Both the position numbers and the translations under genes were made by a program. Positions 10,785-21,300 of a stretch of DNA of 64,000 bases are shown here, piece by piece. Numbering within the stretch: position 1 is the first letter of the stretch; every line of letters begins with the position of its first letter. The notes beneath the pieces were generated by a model. That model made no database searches. It was not told the DNA's origin and worked only from the letters and a program-made list of their open reading frames with translations. The DNA lies in NCBI RefSeq assembly GCF_902635505.1, contig NC_045429.1, positions 425,843,669-425,907,668 on the forward strand, given 5' to 3'. This stretch comes from Sarcophilus harrisii. Lineage: Eukaryota > Chordata > Mammalia > Dasyuromorphia > Dasyuridae.

Positions 10785-10950
10785 CAGCATCTTTTTTTCC
10801 CCCTGAGGCTATGGGAGTTAAGTGACTTGCCCAGGGTCACACACCTAGAAAGTGCTAAGTGTCTGAGACCAAATCTGAAATCAGGACCTCAGGGACCAAA
10901 TTTGAACTTCAGGGCTGGTCCTCTATCCACTGCGCCACCTAGCGGCCCCT
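10785..10950 (-). mobile_element. tRNA-headed SINE, antisense
   Basis: The poly(T) start is followed by 'cctgaggctatgggagttaa', 'gtgacttgcccagggtcaca' and the head 'atccactgcgccacctagcg'. This lineage ends in poly(A) instead of an RTE tail. Confidence 0.85.
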
Positions 10951-10954
10951 CGGT

Positions 10955-11090
10955 GCTATTATTGAACCCATTTTACATTTAAGGAAACTGAGACAAAGAC
11001 TTGCTCAGTCACACAACCAACATCCCAGGTCACATTCGAACTCAGGTTTTAGGCCCAGCACTTTATCTCCTGAACCATCCAGTTCAGTTG
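10955..11090 (-). mobile_element. MIR-type SINE, antisense
   Basis: 'cattttacatttaaggaaac', 'cagtcacacaaccaac' and 'cgaactcaggttttaggccc' are MIR in reverse. Confidence 0.65.
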
Positions 11091-11091
11091 G

Positions 11092-11315
11092 CTGAGACCG
11101 GGGATTGCTTGAGCTCCAAAGTTCTGAGCTGCTGCAAAAAGGCTCAAATTGACTGAGTAGACACACTCAATATTATGCCTTATGGGCCGGGCCCCTGGAA
11201 TCAGGACGCCACCATGCTGCCTTAGGAAGGTGAAGGAGTCCAGGTCCAGGCTTCCATACTCATGAGCAATGAAATAAAGTCAATGTGTGGCCAGTGCACA
11301 TCCATTCCTAGTCTC
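11092..11315 (+). pseudogene. Probable 7SL (signal recognition particle) RNA pseudogene
   Basis: About 220 bases follow 7SL RNA in order. 'gctgagaccggggattgctt' then 'gagctccaaagttctgagct' parallels the 7SL/Alu opening. 'ccaccatgctgccttaggaa' then 'ggtgaaggagtccaggtcc' parallels the 7SL-specific 'accaggttgcctaaggaggg' block. 'gtggccagtgcacatccatt' parallels the closing 'agccactgcactccagcc'. The 5' end and the middle are shortened and substituted, so it should not make functional SRP RNA. The identification rests on remembered 7SL sequence. Confidence 0.6.
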
Positions 11316-11319
11316 CCCA

Positions 11320-11775
11320 TCCCCCAAAAATGAGGTAAAATTTTAATGGGTATCAATGGAAGAAAACATTTCAGGTGAATGAAATGGTCTTGTACAGGGC
11401 ATAAATGTAGCCAAGTTTTAGAAGTAGTTCAGTTTAGCAAGACTGTAACACAAAATGGACGCTAGAACAGTGATCTCCCATTATAGATACAAAATATACA
11501 GTTTATGTGAAACATTTAAATGCAATAATTGATATATTCTCATATGGTTTTTCTGGTTTCAAAGCATTTCTGCAAAGTATCTTCATACAGATACTGGGTT
11601 TTAAGAATTATGGAATCACAGATTTAGAAGTAGAAGAGAACTGAAAGGCCATAGATTCAAACTCCCTCATTTACAGAAAATCCTGAGCTTTGTGCTAGGC
11701 AATGGAGTGGGAGATACAAAGTATAGAAGAGGCTTTTGATAGACGTGGCCAGGTGATTTTCAACAGCAGGTGATT
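11320..11775. other. Intergenic, old MIR/L2-like trace
   Basis: Near 11600-11720 there is a weak MIR/L2-like phrase ('gaatcacagatttagaagta', 'cctcatttacagaaaatcc', 'gtgctaggcaatggagtggg'). Nothing else is recognised. Confidence 0.35.
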
Positions 11776-11779
11776 CAGG

Positions 11780-12095
11780 CCAATTTCAATAATGTGTGGA
11801 GAGAGCCATCTGTATCCTATGGGGACTGAATGTGGATTACAATATAGTATTTTCACCTTTTTTGTTTGCTTGCTTTTTGTTTTTCTTTCTCATATTTTTT
11901 TCCTTTATGATCCGATTTTTCCTGTGCAGCATAATTGTGGAAATGTGTCCACAAGAACTGCACATGTTTAACATTGGATTGCTCGCTGCCTACGGGAGGG
12001 TGCGGGGAAAGGAAAAAATCTGGAATACAAGGTTTTGCAAGGGTAAATGCTGAAAGCAATCTCTGCATAAATAAAAAGTTATTGTTTAAAAAAAA
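11780..12095 (+). mobile_element. L1 LINE 3' end with poly(A)
   Basis: The 3' terminus of a marsupial L1: 'gattacaatatagtattttc', the T-rich 'tgcttgctttttgtttttct', 'tttaacattggattgctcgc', 'acaaggttttgcaagggt', then 'aaataaaaagtt' and a short poly(A). 5'-truncated, as most L1 inserts are. Confidence 0.7.
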
Positions 12096-12272
12096 AAAGA
12101 GGAGGTATCTGAGAGGAATGGAATGGGGCGGCGAAAGGGAGGAAGGGAAAGGGGACAGGAGAGGGAAGAAGAGGAAAGTAGGCGGGAGAGGAGAAAGGGA
12201 AGGGAAAAGGTGCTGGTGAGAGTGAGCGGGGAGGCGCAGGAAGGGAGGGGAGGGGAGGAGAGAACAGAGGGT
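12096..12272 (+). repeat. Polypurine tract upstream of the ADAMTSL4 CpG island
   Basis: About 175 bases are overwhelmingly A/G on the + strand with only scattered pyrimidines, containing runs such as 'gggaaggg' and 'gggagaggagaaaggg'. Such tracts can form triplex DNA. The open frames here (arginine/lysine/glycine-rich) are compositional artefacts. Confidence 0.75.
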
Positions 12273-12339
12273 CCCGACCTTCCGAGGTTACAGTCCTGAA
12301 GGAAAACAGACCAGACAGCCAGCACAGCATCCTCCCCGA

Positions 12340-13320
12340 GCCTCACGTGGGCCTCGCTCCCTCCTGCCCACGCACACGCGGTCGGGAGCCACACGAGGGC
12401 CCCAGGCCCCAGCCCAGGTGCGGCAGCTGCGCTGCCCAGGCGTACCCCCCGCCGCCTCCCGGGGCTGCTCCTGGACAAAGAATGGGGGACGCCAGCCTGG
12501 GCAGGGGGCCGCGGCCCCCAAGGAGAGGCGGAGACCCAGACCCGTCCCCGTCCCTGCTCAGAAAGGAAGTTGGGACGGGTCCCACCCCCCAGACAGCGGG
12601 AGGCGCCTGAGAGCATCGCCCTTTTCGGGCCCGTCCGCAGGGGCTTCCCGCCCACGCTCCCTCCGGGCCGGCGCGCTCCGGCTCAGGGTCCGGACCCCCG
12701 GGCCCCTGGGCCCCTGGGCGGAGGGGCTGCCCCAGCCGGGGCCGGCCGGGGCTGCGGAGCAAGAAGCTGACGGGGCGGGACCCCACGCGGGAGGGACAGG
12801 CGGAGGGCGGGGCGAGGGGCGGAGCCCGGGCTGGAGGCGCCAGTGACCGCGAGCCCGGCTCAGGGGCCGAGCCGGAGCGGTCGGGGAGCAGTGGAGCGGA
12901 GCTCTGCGGGACGGGGAGCCGGAGAGTGAGGGGGCCGCGGAGCCGCACGCAGGTAAGACCCCACTCTGCCCCAAGCCGGCTCCCCGGGGATCCCGTTAGA
13001 TCGCTTTCCCAGCGCGCTCCGCCCCCGAGCCCGGCTCCAGAGGATCCGCGCTCCTCCTCGAACCCTTTCGGGGGACCCCCCCCCCTCCGGGCAGGGAGAA
13101 CCAACTCCTCCCCCCCGCGGCGGGATCCCACTCCCCCCCCCCCCGCGTCTCCTCCGTGATACACGCGCAGCGCCCTTTTCCATCCTCCCCGAGGTCGGGG
13201 CCAGTTCTGCTGCCCCAAACTCTGGCTTAGCCTCGTTCCAGGTCCGGCTCCGGCTCCGAGAAGCTGGGCGGGGGGGTGAGGAATGCAGGTGACTGACTGT
13301 TTGATTTCGGCCCCGACCCC
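12340..13320. promoter_or_regulatory. ADAMTSL4: CpG island promoter of ADAMTSL4
   Basis: Very high G+C with dense CpG, several GC boxes ('ggggcggga' near 12771, 'ggggcgag' near 12806) and no TATA box at a useful distance. It ends in the first splice donor. Large open frames on both strands here (up to about 350 codons) result from the GC bias, because stops are rare, and match nothing known. Confidence 0.8.
12840..12952 (+). other. ADAMTSL4: ADAMTSL4 untranslated exon 1 (start approximate)
   Basis: The sequence runs into a strong donor, 'acgcag|gtaaga', whose GT is at 12953-12954. The next plausible exon (about 15465-15534) carries the start codon, so exon 1 is 5' UTR. I cannot place the transcription start; it may be anywhere in about 12600-12900. 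Confidence 0.6.
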
Positions 13321-15464
13321 TGAGGCGAGGGGGCACCGGGGGCATCCTGGACAATGGCTCGGACTCCCTCGGGCAGGGAAACGGGAGCGAAGGGGAAGGC
13401 CGGTCACGAAAAGTGGACATTAAAATGCACACATTCCCCGCCCCCCCATCACCCCCACCAGCACATTTTCCATCCCAACATCTCCCAAAAGTCCTAGGAG
13501 GAAACACAAGGGTGAAAAGGTTATTCTTCTCCTGTTGCTGATTTGCTCTTTGATCTCCACTAGCCTGGGGAGGGGGTGTGGCCATAAACAGCTCAGGTCA
13601 GGCTGGGATGGTCAACTTGCAGTGTCCACTCTGCAATCGGGGAAATCTTTTGTGACCTCTGCTAATCCCCAGATTGGGCCAATCGGTACCAAGTGACTGG
13701 AGTGGCCAGGGCTGGGGGAACTGCCAGTTTGACAGGAGTACAGACCGCCTCTATATCTGTCTCTGTCTCTCCCAGCAAGAGGGTGGGGGGGTATCGGCCC
13801 CCTGCCCAGCTGTGTTGGGGAGGGTGGGGCCGGGGACTTTTCCAGAGAGGGAGCCAGGCCTGGCCCAAGCCCCAGGAGCTCACGTCACCCCCACCCCTTG
13901 GCCCCCACTTCTCTTGGGAACAGCCAGAGCCAAATCAAGCTAGGAATGGGATTATGTGTACTAAATAGAGACCTGGGGAGTCATAAGCATAGACCTGAGG
14001 TGGCAGGGAAATAGACACAAAGAGATCTGGGGGAGAGATAGAGAAATCGGAAGCAGGCCATTTCTCCTCCAGTTGGAAAGCAGTTGGGTTCTCATCTCTT
14101 CTCACCCTCAAGGTAAGGGCGTTTATCCCTTTCCCAAGGGAGGGAAGGGCTGAGAAGCAGAACAGTGGACATTTACATGGACGTAGGAAACCCTCTCTCA
14201 TCCACCCTGCCTGGAACCCCAGCATGGCCCCCTGCCCCATAGGCGTTGTTGCTGACCTCAGCAGGGCCAGCCCAACCCCTGGGGAAAGGAGGAAGGGGCT
14301 GCCAGGCCCCAGGCAGAGATGACCCCAGCCAATTCTGGTCTAACCGGTCATTTCCCTCCCCCACATTTTCAAGTCAACGGGTAATGTCAGGGAGGAACAG
14401 TTGGGATGAGCACAGACCCTTTTTGTGTACCTCCATCCAAAATCGTTCCCTTTCATTCTTTCCCTAACCCCATGGTTGGCCCATCTCCGTTTTGGTCCCT
14501 TGGACTCCTCTCCCGGGTGCGTCTTAGCTCCAACAGAAACAATTTTTTTTTCCTGGAAAGCAGAACCAAGAACGGGTGGGGGCCCGAGGCTCAGAGGCAA
14601 AGGAGGGAGGTAGGGAGCAAGAGAGAGAGGAGAAGCAGACCTTAGACGTCACCAGCGCTCAGAGTTAAAGCTCTTGTTGGGCTAAAGGGGATCGAGGCTA
14701 GATTTTAGGTAGGATTTCTTTACTTTCCAAAAAGGGGAGCCAGAGGTTCCTTGCACCTCAGGATTTCTCAGGGCTGCACCTAGCACATCCCAGTGGGACA
14801 GAACTGATGAGTTGAGTGGCTGAGTCTAGACAGAGACTCCTCTTGCATTGCCATCCAGCTGGAGAAATCTGCTACTGCTGCTTAAACCTTCAGCCAGTTT
14901 AGTTGATTTACAGTTTGAACTAGAAGCAAGAAAAAGACTTTATCTTTGGATCTCTAGGCCAAAGGGAAAACTGAAGCAAAGGAAATGAGAGTGGGAGACC
15001 CCCTGAGAGGAGAGAAGCCCCACGGCCCGTGCCTTCTCTTGGTACCTCCTGAGGTGGGTGTGTAGAAGGGGGGCTGGAAGCAAGAGGAGACCTGATAGAC
15101 CAAGCTTAGTAGTTGAGTTGGGAGAGAAATACCAGAAACCAGGGATTAGGAACGGGAGCTTAATCGGGGTATTGAGGGATTTGGTGAGTGGCACTGAGAA
15201 GAAGTAAAAGGGACGACTGAAAAAACCAAGGTTTGGGGGTAAACTCCTCTGCCTGCTTGGCAGTGCTGAGGGGAAAAAAGACTAGTCCTGATCTGAAAAC
15301 AGGGACAGAGAAGAGAAGCGAGCATTAGGTCGTGTTATGTCCTAACATCTGTCCTCAATCTTGAATGTTTTTTATAGAGGGGACACAACCCCTCCAATTG
15401 TCCAGGGAGTAACTTTTATTCCTACCCACCTTTCAGGTCTTTCTTCAAATCTTAACTCCTCCAG
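12953..15464 (+). other. ADAMTSL4: ADAMTSL4 intron 1
   Basis: About 2.5 kb, GC-rich at its 5' end and then mixed. No SINE or LINE that I recognise, which is unusual beside the repeat-packed upstream region and suggests conserved regulatory content. No coding region seen. Confidence 0.5.
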
Positions 15465-15534
15465 ATTTCTGAGTAGACTCAGACTCACACGACTGGGCAA
15501 ATTTAAGGGGAACAATGGAGAAATGGGCAGGCAG
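15465..15534 (+). other. ADAMTSL4: ADAMTSL4 exon 2: end of 5' UTR and start codon
   Basis: ATG at 15515-15517 begins M-E-K-W-A-G-R, matching human M-E-N-W-T-G-R. The donor 'gcag|gtaaga' follows at 15535, splitting the arginine codon after its second base. The acceptor is likely 'ctcctccag' ending at 15464; 'cacctttcag' ending at 15436 is the alternative. Confidence 0.8.
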
Positions 15535-18260
15535 GTAAGAGGTAAAGAAAATGGGAAGGGGTAGTGGGAACCATCCCTGAGAGATACAGGTGAAGAAAGC
15601 AGGAAGATCAAAAGGGTGGAAGGATGGGTAAGTAACCCGTTCTGTTTTCTGGGAAGCGTTGAGACCAATCAGAGGGGACCAGGCTTCGTATAGGCTGTTC
15701 CAGAAGTCTTAGCGCAGTTTTAAGCTTTAATAGCTATCGAAGCTTAAGCTTCAAGAAAGCTAAAAACTACACTAAGGCTTCTGGAACAGCCTGTAAAATT
15801 GTGACCTCAATTCTAGCCACTGACTTGGATTCCCTTCTCTGTCTCTGGCTCCTCAGACTAAGATCTCCTCTTGTGTTGCTCCTGCTCCTTCCTCAACTCA
15901 GCCTAGACCAGAAGGTCAGTGACGGGGTAGGGAAGTTTTGCCCACTCTACAGCCTTTCTAGAATCCTGTCTCCCCAGTAATTCCTAGAGCCCTTTGCTGA
16001 CCCTGTAGCTCTTTCCTTCCTTGTTTGATGCCCCAGTCTTCCCCTCCATTCCCAAAGATGTAACTCCAGCCCTTCATTGATCTGTCTCTTCTCCAAATAG
16101 ATATCTGCTCGCCCCTCGCGACAAATACATCTGGAGGAAAGTAAAATCCCTGAGGGGGTCTGGGGTTCCTGGGGTCCGTGGGCCCTTTGTTCCCAGCCCT
16201 GTGGGCTTGGGATACAACGCCGGAGCCGAATCTGCCAGTCCTCTCCATCTTTACTCCAAACTGGATTGCCTCTACCACCCAGGCCACCTCGACATCCGGA
16301 GCCTTTGCCTGCTCGGTCCCGGAATGCCAGACCCCAGATCCCTAGGGAGACTCTTCCCCTCTACAAACCAGAGCCAAGGGGAAGGAGTGGGCCTCTGGGA
16401 GGCCTCCCACCCCAAGCAGGACAAGAGGAGACTCGAGAGATTTCAGCTTCAAGAAGGTGAGGGAAATGGGGTGGAACTGGAGAGGGTGTTCCTCAGCCGG
16501 CAGATAAGACATGGAGTGGAATAGGTGAGCCTGAGAGCAAGAGGAAACCCGAAGGCAGAACTTGGAAATGAGACTGATTGTAAGAGAGGACTGGAGGGGG
16601 GCTTCCCAAGCTGTAGTGGGATGGGAGAAGTAGGCAGAACGGTAACTCCATAACCATACCCACTTCCCAGGTCACGGGTTCGAGATCCCATCAAGCCAGG
16701 AATGTTTGGCTATGGGAGAGTGCCCTTCGCTCTGCCCCTACATCGGAACCGGAGGAACCCCCACGGGCTACCCAGAACTGAACTCCCCAGCGATGGGCCT
16801 TCTCAGGCTCTATTTCCAGAGCCCCTCCAAGACTCTAAAACAGAGGATTTCCAAGCTCTGACTGTCAATTCAGAACAACCTGTCAACACTCAGCTCCCCC
16901 AAACCCAGATCTCTTCTACAGGACTGCCCTCCCCAGAAGACCTCTACAGCACCCAGAGTCCTGGAACAGATGCACCCGCTAACACTAAGTCTCTGGAGAC
17001 ACAGACACCCCCAAAGGCAACCAACTCCAAAACAAAGTCCCCCCCCAGTTCATCCCCCAGAACAGGCGGTTCCTTTAATCAGGTCCACCCCCAGAGATCA
17101 CATCATTCCCAACAAGCGGGACCGGAATGGAGAAGATCTCCCCATCCTTCCTCCTCTGCTCCCCGGGGCCAGGGCCGCAGCCAAGGCCATCAAAGAAGAA
17201 GAGAGCAGTGGGCACCCAGAAATTCCCTTCAACAGGTTGTGGAAACTCCCCCTCACCATTCAGAGAGCTGGCTGCCCTTACTTAGCTCTAGCCCCAACTC
17301 GGGCCCCCTCTGGAGCCTTTTTGCCCCAAGTGCTTCTGCTCTGCACTGTCCTGGAGAGAGCGAGCAGCTGAGAGCCTGCACCCAGAAGGTGAGTCCTTCC
17401 TCCATCCCAGGCCTCCAGACGCCTTCCTAAGTTGTTTGCATAGAAATCGAAGCTGCACTCCAGTAATTGGGGGGTAAATTGTCTTGGAAGCGGCAGGGGG
17501 ATGTGACTAGTATCCGAGGTCCCAATTTATCTAATCTGGTATTGGGGGTGCCGGAGTCCTCGCCGCCTCCTTCAAATGTCTGTTTTCTCAGCCCTCTCCC
17601 CGGGTTATTCTCTCCTGGATCCCCGTCAGCAGACCAAAGGGCAGGCTCTCCTAGTTTCTGATTCCTTCTTTTCTCCCACAAATCACCCTTTCTATCCCAA
17701 GCCCTGCCTGCTACCATCCCATTGTTTTTCCTTAGCCCCGACCATTCTTTGTTTCCCCAATCTCAGCCGTGTCCCCCTGACCAGCCAGATCCACGGGCTC
17801 TGCAGTGTGCCGCCTTTGATCCTCAGGAATTTATGGGCCGACTCTACCAGTGGGAGCCCTTCACGGAGGGTGAGCGCTGAAACTCAGGACCCCCGGATTG
17901 GGGAGGCTGCCCATTTGTCCCTCTCTGCCCCTGAAAATCTTCAGCATATGCATATTTTCCTAATTATTTCCTGCCTCAGTTATCCCTTTTTTCTTTTCCT
18001 TTAGATTCTCTCTGAGGGACTATATGCCCATGTGGGAGAGTTCCCTTCCCTCCAGGACGGGGAAAGGGGATACCCTTTCCCTGAATTCCTCAATTTCCGC
18101 CTTTTCCTCCCCATCAGGCAGTCTGGGCTGTTTACATAGCCTGAGTGGCTGGGGAAGCGTGGGGGCAGGAGGGAGGTAGGGTATATATAGATGGCTCTTT
18201 GTGCTTCAGAGGTCCCTGCCAGGACCTAGGAGGGAAGGAGGGAGGGAGGGAGGGAGGGAG

Positions 18261-18310
<50 letters not shown>

Positions 18311-21300
18311 GGTATTTTAGGGGAAGCTAGGTCTATAGGATGCCTAATCTTCTTCCAAAAGCCAGAGACTAGTTGCTGATGGAATCGTGCTGAGGGAAGG
18401 AGTCCCCTACAACTGAATGGTTCCACTGTCCCCTCTGGCTAGGTCAGCCCTGTCCAGAGGTGGAGTAGCTGTAACCTGAGAGACCGGGCTTGGCAAGGGG
18501 AGTCTCCGCAGGTCAGGGCTTGCTTTGTAGACCCTGAGTGTCCTCGGCCGCCCTCAGTGTTTTATTTGACTGTGTCTAAAGAGTCCAAATTCATTTCTAG
18601 GCTTATTTGACCATAAGTAAAGCCAAGTGCTCCAGATAGGACCTCAAATGACCATTGATTAATCTCAGGTGACCGCCTCTCTCCAAAGCTCCCTCACTGG
18701 TCCCCCTGACCTAATTCCTTGGCAACTTTCATTCTCCAGAATTCAGAATTGCTTTCTTTGTAGCTAATTTCTTTGATCCATACCGATGTAGGTATAGCCT
18801 TCATAGATTCTTAGCTCCCTTATGTAAACCCCTTGTTGACCCCACGATGAGTCTAGCAGATGTGTCTCCCCAAATGACATTTCCCTTCATCCTACGCTGC
18901 AGTCCAGGGTTCTCAACGCTGTGAGCTGAACTGCCGACCTCGTGGCTTCCGATTCTACGTCCGTCACACGGAGAAAGTCCAGGACGGCACTCCATGCCAG
19001 CCTGGAGCCCCGGACATCTGTGTAGCTGGACAGTGCCTGGTGAGGAGCTGAAAGCCAAGGGCTGGGGGAGGGGAGGTGTTAGAGCTGGGGAGATGAGAAT
19101 CCCAAAGAGAAAAAGTTTCATTTTCATGGGAAACGGAAGGAGCTACAAAAGATAAGGTCCCATATCTCCTGTGGAGAAGACTATTGGGTTCTCAGTGGTA
19201 TTAGGCCGGTGTGTGTTTGGGGAGGTTCCCCCCCCATGACTCATCCACGTATCTCCTTCCCTTCTCAGAGCCCTGGCTGTGATGGCATCCTTGGCTCTGG
19301 CAGACGCCCGGATGGTTGTGGGGTCTGCGGGGGAGACAATTCCACTTGTCACTTTGTTTCGGGGAACTTCACAGACCGAGGGGGCCTTCTGGGCTATCAT
19401 AAGATCCTGCTAATCCCGGCTGGGGCCTCTCAGTTACAAATTGCTCAGCTTCGACCCAGCTCCAACTACCTTGGTGAGAGTTCTTCACCCGCTCCCCGCC
19501 CCCCCCCCCCCAATGGCCATACTTCTCTAAATTTTTGCATTGTTCCTCCATTACACATCCATTTCTACATCACTGAAGAAACAATGGGGGCGGGCAGGGT
19601 GGGTGGGGGGTAAAGAGAGAAGCGTGATCTGACCTCAGAGAGTCAGAGTGGAAATAATTTTGGGGAAACTGACCTTAAAATGAGTAAGGGAAGTGAAATT
19701 GGGGAGGAATAAAATGACCTTCTTTTGTTTTCTCCCCTCCTATAGCACTTCGTGGTCCCGGGGGCAAGTCCATCATCAATGGGAACTGGGCTGTCGACCC
19801 CCCTGGGACCTATACTGCTGGGGGTACGGTCTTCCAGTATAATAGGCCCCCTCGGGAGGAAGGGACAGGGGAGAGTCTGACAGCCAAAGGGCCCACAACA
19901 CAGCCCGTGGATGTCTACGTAAGTAGGTAGTAAAGGAGGCAGATGATAGCGAGGGACACGATGGGGTTAAAGTCTACAAAGAAGGGTCTTTTTGTGTTGG
20001 GAGGAGCAGAAGCAGAATTGTTCGAATCCCTCGCTCTCCCCTAGAAACGGGTACCTTCTCTTTTACTCCCCCAGATGATCTTTCAAGAGGAGAATCCTGG
20101 TGTCTCCTACCAATACCTCATCTCTTCACCTTCTTCAAACCTTGGAGATCCTACCCAAGAACCTCCTATTCCCCAACACCAGTCCAGTGAGGGGGTGAAG
20201 CCTTGGGGAGAAGAAAGGAATAGATGGGGGAGGAGGCAGAGAGGAGAGGTTTCAGGGCAGCCAGTAGAGCGACCAGATTATAATGTGCCTACTCAGTTCC
20301 CCCTCGAGGGCCTAAAACTGGAGCCCCCAGCCCCTCCCCGGTTAGCTCGGACCCCAGGAACTCTGCAGCGTCAGGTGCGGATTCCCCCTCTGCCAGCCCC
20401 ACCTCACCCCCGGCCTCCCCTGGCGTCCTCGGCGGGATACTGGAAACGGATGGGACATTCAGAGTGCTCGGCATCCTGTGGAAAAGGTAAGCGCTCTGGT
20501 CAGTGATCCAGACCTGGGCTCCTGACTGCTCGGCCCTGGCACCGCCTCCCCGGCTTTGCTGACCCTGAAACCCACTCCTGGTCTTCGCCCAGCTCCCTCT
20601 GACTCGCTTTCTTAAAAACTCTCTGAGCCAAACCCTGTTACGCCCCTGAAACCCACTCCACGGGATCCCAGCAAAACTGCTCTTGCCTCAGCCAGCCTTC
20701 TAAGGTCATCTGGCCCCCTCCCCTCGTGCTTTCTCCAGGTGTCTGGCGCCCAGTTTTCCGCTGTGTGTCCCGTGATTCTGGAGAGGAAGTGGGTGAAGAA
20801 AGCTGTGTCCTGGGTGCCCGGCCCCCCAGCCCCCCAGAGCCATGCCATGGCCCTCCATGCCCCCCTTAGTGAGTATGGGTGGTCCACACAGTCCCTGGTG
20901 TGCTGCTGCAATGTCCTCTGACCTCACCTGGACTCTTCATGGGCCAGCGGTCTCCAAGGCAGGAAAGGAAGATGTCCGGACTCTCAGTGCTACATAGAGG
21001 GGGAACAGGAAACAGGAGCTGAGTCTTTTCCCGAATTCCCCATCACCACCTCCCCAAAGGACCGCAGATTGCTATCATGTCTCCTACCGTGTAACAGTCG
21101 TGTCTCTGTCATCCCCGAGCGTCTTCTGCTCTACCTGTGTCTGACTCTGCCCTCTCCCCTCCCCCGTGTCTGCCATTCCTCCCCTACCCATGTTCCCGCG
21201 TCCACATCCGTAGCTGGGAGGCAGGTGAATGGACCTCTTGTAGCCGCTCGTGTGGCCCAGGCACCCAGCATCGCCAGCTCCGATGTCGGCAGGAGTTTGG

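Noticed and set aside
12343-13407. A 354-codon open frame on the minus strand, and other long frames, over the ADAMTSL4 CpG island
   Set aside because: G+C is so high that stop codons are rare in all frames. The translation is Pro/Gly/Arg/Ser-rich, matches nothing known, and overlaps frames on the other strand.
20015-20045. tRNA-like 'gttcgaatccc' motif in ADAMTSL4 intron 9
   Set aside because: No matching box A, acceptor stem or anticodon arm around it.
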